Positions 5,824 to 11,992 of a stretch of DNA of 11,992 bases are shown one piece after another. Position numbers and translations under genes: made by a program. Positions within the stretch are counted from its first letter, which is position 1; each line of letters starts with the position of its first letter. A model generated the notes under the pieces. That model was not told the origin of the DNA and did not search any database. It saw only the letters and a program-made list of their open reading frames with translations. The stretch spans positions 1-11,992 of the forward strand of contig CAYIRQ010000035.1 in the NCBI GenBank assembly GCA_964365905.1. The letters are read 5' to 3'. Source of the stretch: CAYIRQ01 sp964365905 (GTDB lineage: Bacteria; Patescibacteriota; Gracilibacteria; Peribacterales; Peribacteraceae).

Positions 5824-7821
5824 TCATCGTGCATTGATCGTCACATTCGCCTGACTGATATTCCCCTGTGCATCGGAAACCTCGAGCGTCACCGTGTATG
5901 TTCCCGGAGAGGTATAGACATGATCCTGAATGTGCTGACTCTGCTCGCTCGTCGCTCCGTCCCCGAAATCCCAGAGGTAAGACGTGATCGTGCCGGTCGA
6001 GCAGCTCGCATCGAAGCGCACGCCCATGGGAATGGAACCCACGGTACGACTCGGAAAGAGGCAGGCGTCGAGCGTGGGAGATCGAACGACAATCGTCTTG
6101 CGTGCTTCATAGGATTGTCCCTCCTCCGTGAGCGCCCGGACGGTCACAACATACGTTCCTTCCTTTTCAAAGCGATGGGTCACTTGAGCACCCAGAAGTT
6201 GCGGCTTTTCATCGCGTCCTCCATCATTGAAAGTCCACGAAAATCCCGTAATCCGCCCCTCCGGCACGAAAGATTCCGATGCATCGAAGCGCACCGTGAG
6301 GGGGGCAATGCCTGTTGCCGGGATCGCGGTGAACGCGACACGCGACTTCGGTGGAAGCACCGAAATCTCGACGGCGATTTTTTGCGTCCGATCCTCCGCG
6401 TCTTTCGCAATGAGGAGCACCGGGAACGTTCCGGGTTCCTCATAGAGCGCGTGGTATTCGCCTTCCGTCGAGAAAACGCGCGTCGCTTCCTCCTGCTCGA
6501 AGCGGAACGTGATGAATGGCGTATCAGTGACGGCGGAGAGTCGCACATCGAGGGGCGCCGTACCCGTCACACGATTGCGCTCCGGCCGTGGATTTCCCCC
6601 GAGCATGAGATCGCGAAGTTCCAGCGGTTCGAGGACGGTAATGTTCTGTATATCCTGGGAAACTCTCCCCAGAGCATCCGTGACGGTGAGAAGAATTTCA
6701 TAGTCACCAGAAGACGAGAACACATGACTCACGCGCTCGCCGCTTGCTTCTTCTCCGCTTTGCGCATTTGACTCACGAAAAAGCCATTCCACGGAACTCG
6801 CGCGCGCCTCCGGAGCAATGTCCGCAGTGAGCAGAAGACCGAGGGGAGCCGATCCCTTTGTTTGTCCCTCGAATGTGATCGAAACGGAGAATGGCTGTTC
6901 CCGCTCCGCAAGAATCGCGAGCGGACGGACATATGTTTCCTGCAAGCCGCTTTTATCCTGAATGATCGCTTTCGCCTGATACGTGCCCGCCTCAGCGAAC
7001 GTGTAGGTGACCGTGGGGTTTAGGGTCTCCTCTTCCATTTCATCGTCACCATTGAAATCCCAGAGAATTTTTTCAAGCGTTTTCGGATTCACGATGAGAT
7101 CGGAAACATCGAACGTCACTTCTTCGCCGCGCACGGGCTTCGCCGGCTGCACCCCAAAGACTGCCGTTGGAATATTGACTCTGCGCGTCGCGGTCCGCGT
7201 TGTTCCATCCGTAAGAGAAACACGAAGCGTGACAAGAAAACTTCCCTTCCTTCGATAGACTGTCGTCACTTCGGGTTCCTGCCGCTCGGCATCCACCTTT
7301 CCATCGGTTGCAAAATCCCAACTGAATTTGCGCGGATAGAGCGATTGTTTCTTGAGAATCGTCCGCAGTGACTCAGTGCCAAACGTGACTTGCACGGGTG
7401 CCGTGAGATTCTGGAATTCCGTAGGTTCAAGGATATCGATCGGGAGCGGCGTTTGACGGTTAATGCTCGCAAAGACCATTCCGGCTGTGAGAAGGAAAAC
7501 GAGAACGATGATTCCCGGACGTATGAGCAGGCGCATTCCCGCGCCGCCCGCGGTGCGCAGAATGCGCAGAGCGAGGAGGGAAAAAAGAGCGAGAGCAACA
7601 ATGCTCACGAGTCCATAGAACAGATTCCCAAACGCGCGCAGTCCCTGCCTGCCACCATCCGCGGCAGGGAGAACCGCCATGAGATAAAAGGCGAAGAAGA
7701 GATAGAAAAGGACAAAGCACCCCCCAACAAGAAGAATCAGGAGAAGCATCTTCCGGGGATCTCTCCCTTCTGCACCAGTTTGGCCTGCCCCCCCTTGTGA
7801 TGAAACCACGCCATCCGGCAT
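5824..7821 (-). CDS. Membrane protein with six PKD-like domains
   Basis: The 665-residue product has three membrane helices near its N-terminus (about 25-51, 66-88 and 102-120) and then a long exported region built of six PKD-like immunoglobulin-fold repeats. Approximate limits are 126-218, 219-303, 310-396, 399-489, 493-580 and 583-665. The clearest marks are WDFNGDD in repeat 2, WTFNDGG in repeat 5 and WDFGDG (617-622) in repeat 6, with GTYTVTLEV-type strands closing repeats. PKD domains usually mediate surface protein or polysaccharide contacts, so I infer an envelope or adhesion role. No enzyme domain, C-terminal helix or sorting signal is seen; it ends right after the last PKD strand. 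The start is the ATG at 7819-7821, with AGGA 8 nt upstream. A GTG 54 nt further up lacks a ribosome binding site. An operator-like palindrome lies about 100 bp upstream. Confidence 0.85.
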   Translation of the reverse strand: MPDGVVSSQGGAGQTGAEGRDPRKMLLLILLVGGCFVLFYLFFAFYLMAVLPAADGGRQGLRAFGNLFYGLVSIVALALFSLLALRILRTAGGAGMRLLIRPGIIVLVFLLTAGMVFASINRQTPLPIDILEPTEFQNLTAPVQVTFGTESLRTILKKQSLYPRKFSWDFATDGKVDAERQEPEVTTVYRRKGSFLVTLRVSLTDGTTRTATRRVNIPTAVFGVQPAKPVRGEEVTFDVSDLIVNPKTLEKILWDFNGDDEMEEETLNPTVTYTFAEAGTYQAKAIIQDKSGLQETYVRPLAILAEREQPFSVSITFEGQTKGSAPLGLLLTADIAPEARASSVEWLFRESNAQSGEEASGERVSHVFSSSGDYEILLTVTDALGRVSQDIQNITVLEPLELRDLMLGGNPRPERNRVTGTAPLDVRLSAVTDTPFITFRFEQEEATRVFSTEGEYHALYEEPGTFPVLLIAKDAEDRTQKIAVEISVLPPKSRVAFTAIPATGIAPLTVRFDASESFVPEGRITGFSWTFNDGGRDEKPQLLGAQVTHRFEKEGTYVVTVRALTEEGQSYEARKTIVVRSPTLDACLFPSRTVGSIPMGVRFDASCSTGTITSYLWDFGDGATSEQSQHIQDHVYTSPGTYTVTLEVSDAQGNISQANVTINAR

Positions 7822-7829
7822 GGAATGTA

Positions 7830-7833
7830 TCCT
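7830..7833 (-). promoter_or_regulatory. Ribosome binding site that decides the PKD gene start
   Basis: AGGA on the minus strand lies 8 nt before the ATG at 7819-7821, one of the few clear Shine-Dalgarno sites in the window. It supports this ATG over the upstream GTG. Confidence 0.6.
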
Positions 7834-7920
7834 ACTGCGAAAGATTGGCGTTTGGCAATGATCGAATTTGCTCACAGGAGAACTCGATCAAATTCTGATT
7901 CTTACGAGAGAGGCAGTCCT

Positions 7921-7946
7921 ACATTGGTATACTAGTATACCAATGT
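7921..7946. promoter_or_regulatory. Perfect 26-bp palindrome, candidate TrpR-like operator 1
   Basis: The right half-site is AGTATACCAATGT, and the left half is its exact reverse complement, with ACTAGT at the centre (7931-7936). It lies in the 134-bp gap between the TrpR-like stop and the PKD start. It contains TATACT, a near-consensus -10 reading towards the PKD gene. The 20 nt at 7927-7946 recur exactly at 8394-8413. E. coli TrpR operators also carry CTAG cores. AT-rich arms and the lack of a T-run argue against a terminator. Confidence 0.75.
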
Positions 7947-7955
7947 TTGTTTCTT

Positions 7956-8369
7956 TTACGGTTCACCGAGCAATAAATGAATGAGGAGAAAATCCCAGCG
8001 ATAGCGACGGCGGAGCGAGGAGTACACACGGGGATCCACAGGTTTCCCTACTTCCTTGGGAACAAGAGGCGAGAGTATGGAATGATATGCCTCGAATTTC
8101 TGTTCCAACCACTGATCCACCTTCTCAATAGTGTCCTGACCCACATGCAGATCGCGTATTATTTCATGTTGCGTCCAGCCCCGGAGAAGTCTTTTGGCAA
8201 TCTGTACCCTACGGGCGAGCATAATGCGCTCACTGGGCAGAAGAAGATCGAAGAGGAGCTCCACAAGATCCTTTGTACGCTGACCCAACAAGGCTTCTCG
8301 CAGCTCATCTTCCAGTGCCTTACGCGCTGCAATGGAAAGTTTTCGGTACTGAATTTTACCCATTGCCAT
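7956..8369 (-). CDS. TrpR/YerC-like helix-turn-helix repressor
   Basis: This 137-residue protein aligns well with the Trp repressor fold. LLLPSERIMLARRVQIAKRL (42-61), then LRGWTQHEIIRDLHVGQDTI (62-81), follows the E. coli pattern LLTPDER..L..RV.I...LLRG..SQ.EL...LG.G..TI, which covers the helix-turn-helix. An N-terminal helical part and a C-terminal extension (about 100-137) flank it. Arg54 lines up with the tryptophan-contacting Arg of TrpR, but other pocket positions appear replaced: Thr44 by Leu, Arg84 by Lys, Gly85 by Val and Ser88 by Trp. Tryptophan binding is therefore doubtful. ATG codons at 8369 and 8363 are both possible starts, and no Shine-Dalgarno is seen. It lies between the PilB-like and PKD genes, and near-identical palindromes flank it on both sides. 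I infer that it binds them, repressing itself and the PKD gene. Confidence 0.85.
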   Translation of the reverse strand: MAMGKIQYRKLSIAARKALEDELREALLGQRTKDLVELLFDLLLPSERIMLARRVQIAKRLLRGWTQHEIIRDLHVGQDTIEKVDQWLEQKFEAYHSILSPLVPKEVGKPVDPRVYSSLRRRYRWDFLLIHLLLGEP

Positions 8370-8393
8370 AAAAAGAATTGGAAAAGTACAACA

Positions 8394-8413
8394 GTATACT
8401 AGTATACCAATGT
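8394..8413. promoter_or_regulatory. Candidate TrpR-like operator 2, in the repressor's own promoter
   Basis: GTATACTAGTATACCAATGT is identical to 7927-7946. The central 14 bp (8394-8407) are a perfect palindrome around ACTAGT, while the left arm is degraded (ACA instead of the full arm). It covers the 49-bp gap between the PilB-like stop and the TrpR-like start. It holds two overlapping TATACT -10 candidates reading towards the repressor gene, so a bound repressor would block its own promoter. Confidence 0.7.
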
Positions 8414-8418
8414 ATCAC

Positions 8419-9546
8419 TTACGCCGTCACGCGCGCAACCTCCGCTTTCGAGGTGAGCCCCGCCTTCACGAGATCCTCCCCTCGTTCTTTCATCGAACGG
8501 AAGCCATGTTTCTTCACGTACTCTTCGAGCACTTTCTGCTCCGCATTCTCGAGAATGAGATCGCGAAGACCCGTATCGACTGTGAGAAGCTCCGGGAGAC
8601 TGAGTCGACCTTTGTAGCCGGAGCCACCGCACGTTGCGCATGTCATCCCTTCTTTTCCTTTGCAATCACCGCAGACTCGCCGAATAAGCCTCTGTGCAAG
8701 AATCGCACGGACAGCAGGCGCAAGAAGATACGTATTCACACCCATTGAAACCAATCGGGGAATGCTTTCGATCGCGGAATTCGTGTGGAGCGTCGCAAAC
8801 ACCATGTGACCGGTGAGCGCAGCGTCGGCCGCCGTCTTCGCGGTCTCCGGATCACGGATTTCTCCGACGAGGATAACATCCGGATCCTGTCGCAGGATCG
8901 CGCGCAGCCCCCGGGCAAAGGTGTACTCATGGCGATGATCGATCTGGCTCTGAATAATCTCCGGCAGTTCGTATTCAATGGGATCTTCGAGTGTAATAAT
9001 GTTTCTTCCGGTTCCGATGAGGAGAGCGAGGAGAGAGTAGAGCGTCGTCGTTTTCCCCGAGCCCGTCGGCCCTGTCACAAGCATGATGCCGTGCGGTTTC
9101 TCAATGAGCAGTCTGAGCTCTCTCTCGATATCCGGCTGAAAACCGAGCTTTTCAAGCGGAACAATGCCACGCTTCGGATCGAGAAGCCGGAGGGTGAGCG
9201 CTTCCCCAAATTTCGAGGGAAGCGTTGAGACACGGACTTTGACTTCACGCTCACCCTGCGGGAACGCGTACTCGCCGTCCTGCGGGACTTGCGTGACGTT
9301 GAGACTCAATTTCGCCACAAATTTAATGCGTCGAAGGACATCGATATAACCGTCATGTGAGAGACGCAACACTGTTTTCATCTCTCCATCCTCGCGCCAC
9401 GCGAGTTCCACCTCCCCTTTCCGCGGGAAAAAATGAAGGTCCGAAATACCGGACTCCGTCGCAGCGCCATGCAATGTGGCGAGGAAATCTTCCCCACGTT
9501 TTCCCTCGAGGAGCCTTTGCAATGGACTGCGCTCAGAAGACGACAT
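8419..9546 (-). CDS. pilB: PilB/GspE-type secretion ATPase, short form
   Basis: This is a hexameric ATPase of the type IV pilus / type II secretion family, which drives pilin assembly at the inner membrane. Numbered from the upstream ATG at 9558, it shows the N2 domain (about 25-130), Walker A GPTGSGKTT (163-171), the Asp box ITLEDPIEY (188-196), Walker B DVILVGEIRD (227-236), the His box LTGHMVFATLHT (248-259) and a four-cysteine zinc site (Cys296, 299, 307, 310) followed by GGSGYKGR. The cysteines are typical of PilB/GspE and not of PilT. At about 375 residues it lacks the long N-terminal domain of classical PilB/GspE proteins. I prefer the ATG at 9544-9546, because an extended -10 (TGGTACAAT) overlaps the upstream ATG. 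No pilin, PilC or PilD gene is in view, so pilus and secretion roles cannot be separated. Confidence 0.88.
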   Translation of the reverse strand: MSSSERSPLQRLLEGKRGEDFLATLHGAATESGISDLHFFPRKGEVELAWREDGEMKTVLRLSHDGYIDVLRRIKFVAKLSLNVTQVPQDGEYAFPQGEREVKVRVSTLPSKFGEALTLRLLDPKRGIVPLEKLGFQPDIERELRLLIEKPHGIMLVTGPTGSGKTTTLYSLLALLIGTGRNIITLEDPIEYELPEIIQSQIDHRHEYTFARGLRAILRQDPDVILVGEIRDPETAKTAADAALTGHMVFATLHTNSAIESIPRLVSMGVNTYLLAPAVRAILAQRLIRRVCGDCKGKEGMTCATCGGSGYKGRLSLPELLTVDTGLRDLILENAEQKVLEEYVKKHGFRSMKERGEDLVKAGLTSKAEVARVTA

Positions 9547-9556
9547 AAATCTATCC

Positions 9557-9565
9557 ATTGTACCA
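9557..9565 (-). promoter_or_regulatory. Candidate extended -10 for the PilB-like gene
   Basis: TGGTACAAT on the minus strand fits TGnTATAAT with one change. It overlaps the upstream ATG (9556-9558), and the downstream ATG starts 10 nt after it. Used as a promoter, it forces the shorter protein. Confidence 0.35.
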
Positions 9566-9580
9566 GAGATTCGCTTTTCG

Positions 9581-9589
9581 TGCTATATT
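9581..9589 (+). promoter_or_regulatory. Candidate extended -10 for the PBP gene
   Basis: TGCTATATT fits TGnTATAAT well. Transcription would begin near 9596, exactly where an in-frame ATG (9596-9598) lies. A leaderless start there, or a 45-nt leader to the better-supported ATG at 9641, are both possible. Confidence 0.45.
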
Positions 9590-9628
9590 CCCGTTATGCA
9601 CTTTCGAAACCCGCTCCTTGCGCGTGGC

Positions 9629-9633
9629 AGGGA
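9629..9633 (+). promoter_or_regulatory. Ribosome binding site for the PBP start at 9641
   Basis: AGGGA lies 7 nt before the ATG at 9641. This is good Shine-Dalgarno spacing and favours this start over the in-frame ATG at 9596. Confidence 0.6.
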
Positions 9634-9640
9634 TTTCGCC

Positions 9641-11992
9641 ATGAGCGACACGCAGCGAAAACGAGTCTTCCTGCGTCGCATGGAGGTTGTGCACGGAGTT
9701 CTCCTGCTCATGCTGCTCATCGTCATCGCGCGCCTCATCGAGCTTCAGATTCTGCTAGGAAAGGAATATGAGCAGCAGGCCCGGGAACAGCACTTCGGAG
9801 GCATCGTGCTGCCCGCGAAGCGGGGGGAAATTTTCAGCCGCAACAGTAAAACGAGCGAACTCAATATCCTTGCGACGAACACCACCCTCGATCTCGTCTA
9901 CGTTGATCCCTTCGTTACCAACGATAAGCGCACTGTGGCCCAACTTCTCGCGGAGACACTCCTTACGGAAGAATTTGATCTCGCGTGCCGAGAAGGATCG
10001 GAACTCTGTCCACGGGAGTTCCGCAGCTACTACAGTGCCGCCTTCGACCCGCTCCGGAAACAAGAATCTCCCGCGGAATCTCCCCCGCTCCTCGACGCTA
10101 CAACGACGAGCGCTATCATTGCGCCAGCACCCTCATCCGCGGAACAGATTCCATCGATCGAACTCCAGAAACGACAATTCGCGCTCGATATCGAGAGACG
10201 GATCGGCGAGGAATTTGTGAGTTTCGTTCCACTCCTTTATGGCGCGACGAAAGCGCAACTCAAATCCATCGCCAATTTCTCCATCCCGGGCATCGAAGTG
10301 ATTGAGGAGCAGAAGCTCGTCTATGCAAACCCTCTCCATATTCCGGATTATGAGCGGCGTCGCGTCGCGCGGATTCTTGCCCCCGTACTCAGTCTCGATC
10401 AGGAGTTCATCGAGGAACGCCTGAAGCAGCGCCGCCTGCGCTACGTTCCGATTCTCCGTCGTCTTCCACCCGATCTCTCAAAGGCAATTAAAGAGCGTAA
10501 AGAGGAATCAGCATCGAAAGCGATCGAAGAGCGGCAACGGTTGCTACGCGCGAATGACAAAGATGCGGCCGACAATGTTGAGGATCATCTTCGTGGCATT
10601 GCGCTCATCCCCGAGCACTGGCGCTATTACCCCGATGGCACGGTGGCGTCGCAGGTCGCAGGGTTCTTGAGCATCGCGCAGCAACCGCAAGGGGGTATCG
10701 AGCGTGCATTCGATCATGAACTCCGGGGTATCGAAGGCCGCATCAGTACCCTCACAGATCCCTTTGGGGGACAAATCGTTTCCGGCGACCAATCCATTGT
10801 CCAGGCGCGGGATGGCAGGAGCATCGTCCTCACGATCGATCGCTATCTCCAGAAACGCGTGGAAGAAATTCTCGCGAAGGCCGTCTCGGAATTTCATGCC
10901 GATAGCGGCCAAGTCGTCATCATGGATCCCTTCACCGGGAGAATCCTCGTCATGGCGAATGCGCCCATCGTCGATAGCAATAATTACAGTGCAGTCTTTA
11001 CCAAGGAGCCGATTGAAATTCCGGCAGAAAAAGAACCGGGCATTGTTGTCGAAATCTATCATCCCGAAACGAACGAGCTCGTCATCCGTGGATACCTGAA
11101 TGACCTCACTCCCGAGGGAAGAGCGCATCTCAGTGAAGATCTGCAGGAAAAGCTCACGGAGATCGAAACCCTCTACGATTTAAAGGATCTCACGCGCTAC
11201 TATTTCTACCTCAGCGAAAATAGTCGTTGGGAACTCTTTCCGGTCACGGATACGGTAACGGGAGTGAGAAAGTGGCTCACGTACAAAAATCGCATCGGTG
11301 TCGGTGCGTACGTGAACGGCATCATTCAATCCACATACGAGCCGGGCTCCGTCTTCAAACCTCTCACGATGGCGGTCGCCCTCGATCAGGGGGAAATAAA
11401 ACCGGATGATACCTACAAGGACGAGGGACCGGTGAAGATTGAGGAGTACACGATTGAGAACGCTCTCAACCGGCACTTCGGTTTGGTTACAATGACGGAT
11501 TGTCTCTCCTTCTCCATCAACACCTGCATGACGAGCGTCTCGCAGAAATTGGGGAAGAAGCTCTTCCAGAACTACATCGAACGCTTCGGCTTCGGTCGCA
11601 TTACCGCAGTTCAGCTCGATGACGAGCAGCCCGGGCAGGTGCTCGATTGGCGTCGCTGGAGTGATGCGCTGCTTGCGACGGCTTCCTTCGGTCAGGGCAT
11701 CTCGGCAACGCCGCTCCAGATGGTTACGGCATACTCGGCTCTTGCAAACGGCGGCCGGCTCGTGAAACCAACGATCATCGATAGCTGGATCGACCCCGAT
11801 GGAACCGTGCAGGAGGTGCATCCGCAGGTAGTCGACCGCGTGATCACGGAAGAAGCGGCGGCCACCGTCACCGCAATGCTCGTCAAAGGAACGCAGGAAG
11901 GGTACGCGAAGCGCGGAAGCGTACAGGGTTACCGTCTCGCTGGGAAAACAGGAACAAGCCAGATCGCGGGCCCCGGCGGCAAGTACGAGAAA
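9641..11992 (+). CDS. Class B penicillin-binding protein (FtsI/PBP2 type), 3' partial
   Basis: This is a monofunctional peptidoglycan transpeptidase that cross-links stem peptides outside the membrane in division or elongation. It is cut by the window edge after 784 codons, still in frame. Order: short basic tail, one membrane helix (about 15-35), the pedestal domain with RGEIFSRN, a Pro/Ala/Ser-rich insert (about 140-172), then the transpeptidase domain. The active-site motifs are STYEPGSVFK (Ser570, Lys573), SIN (625-627, where SxN is expected) and KTGT (769-772). Residues about 451-558, between the MANAP strand and Ser570, form an insert much longer than the ten or so residues at this place in E. 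coli FtsI. Even truncated, it exceeds typical class B PBPs (about 580-650 residues). FtsI and PBP2 cannot be told apart with certainty. It diverges from the PilB-like gene. An in-frame ATG at 9596 would add 15 residues. Confidence 0.92.
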   Translation, partial: MSDTQRKRVFLRRMEVVHGVLLLMLLIVIARLIELQILLGKEYEQQAREQHFGGIVLPAKRGEIFSRNSKTSELNILATNTTLDLVYVDPFVTNDKRTVAQLLAETLLTEEFDLACREGSELCPREFRSYYSAAFDPLRKQESPAESPPLLDATTTSAIIAPAPSSAEQIPSIELQKRQFALDIERRIGEEFVSFVPLLYGATKAQLKSIANFSIPGIEVIEEQKLVYANPLHIPDYERRRVARILAPVLSLDQEFIEERLKQRRLRYVPILRRLPPDLSKAIKERKEESASKAIEERQRLLRANDKDAADNVEDHLRGIALIPEHWRYYPDGTVASQVAGFLSIAQQPQGGIERAFDHELRGIEGRISTLTDPFGGQIVSGDQSIVQARDGRSIVLTIDRYLQKRVEEILAKAVSEFHADSGQVVIMDPFTGRILVMANAPIVDSNNYSAVFTKEPIEIPAEKEPGIVVEIYHPETNELVIRGYLNDLTPEGRAHLSEDLQEKLTEIETLYDLKDLTRYYFYLSENSRWELFPVTDTVTGVRKWLTYKNRIGVGAYVNGIIQSTYEPGSVFKPLTMAVALDQGEIKPDDTYKDEGPVKIEEYTIENALNRHFGLVTMTDCLSFSINTCMTSVSQKLGKKLFQNYIERFGFGRITAVQLDDEQPGQVLDWRRWSDALLATASFGQGISATPLQMVTAYSALANGGRLVKPTIIDSWIDPDGTVQEVHPQVVDRVITEEAAATVTAMLVKGTQEGYAKRGSVQGYRLAGKTGTSQIAGPGGKYEK

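Noticed and set aside
5824..5826. UGA read as glycine (recoded genetic code)
   Set aside because: The UGA codons at 5824-5826 and 3673-3675 end the PKD and sortase proteins where the folds end, and no gene has in-frame UGA.
5486..5827. Minus-strand frame of 113 codons across the gap after the PKD gene
   Set aside because: It runs through the inverted repeat, has an unconvincing composition, and conflicts with the better coding signal of the 31-residue frame.
5920..6771. Plus-strand frame of 283 codons
   Set aside because: It lies wholly antisense to the PKD gene and is Arg/Glu-rich without domains, so it is a shadow frame.
7921..8413. The two palindromes as a CRISPR array, att sites or terminators
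   Set aside because: There are only two copies, with a whole gene between them, AT-rich arms and no T-run. Their promoter positions next to a TrpR-like gene fit operators better.
10544..11821. Two minus-strand frames (10544-11128 and 11180-11821)
   Set aside because: Both are antisense to the PBP gene, whose motifs are unambiguous on the plus strand.

Overview
The window is about 12 kb of moderately GC-rich bacterial chromosome, tightly packed with genes. UGA behaves as a normal stop: it ends the sortase and PKD genes where their folds end, so the recoded SR1/Gracilibacteria code does not apply. The gene mix is a small TrpR-family regulator, a multi-PKD membrane protein, a sortase, a short PilB-like ATPase and a class B PBP with large inserts. 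Leaders are short or lack a ribosome binding site. Together this suggests a Candidate Phyla Radiation (Patescibacteria) genome, perhaps of Peregrinibacteria type. That placement is inference, not a phylogenetic result.

Layout. Positions 1-388 hold no convincing gene, only diverged copies of a short dispersed repeat. Positions 389-4455 are a minus-strand run: sortase, then lgt (prolipoprotein diacylglyceryl transferase), then purL (purine synthesis). tsaD (tRNA t6A synthesis, 4502-5527, plus strand) diverges from the sortase across one symmetric -10 element. Positions 5524-5823 hold a probable 31-residue membrane peptide gene on the minus strand and a long imperfect inverted repeat that could be a structured RNA. 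Positions 5824-9558 are three minus-strand genes read in the order pilB-like ATPase, TrpR-like repressor, then a protein with three membrane helices and six PKD-like domains. A class B penicillin-binding protein gene starts at 9641 on the plus strand and runs off the right edge.

How the genes may work together. Much of the window concerns the cell envelope: lipoprotein lipidation, sortase, transpeptidase, pilus or secretion ATPase, and a PKD surface protein. The most interesting feature is a putative regulatory circuit. The TrpR-like gene is bracketed by two operator-like palindromes that share an identical 20-nt core centred on ACTAGT. One lies in its own promoter and the other lies in front of the PKD gene. 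This suggests autoregulation plus control of the PKD surface protein. Several residues of the classical tryptophan pocket appear changed, so the signal may not be tryptophan.

Other oddities are a perfect 26-bp palindrome inside purL, a four-copy heptamer repeat inside lgt, an awkward purL start, -10 hexamers placed 6-7 nt before start codons, and a roughly 90-100 residue insert just before the catalytic serine of the PBP.
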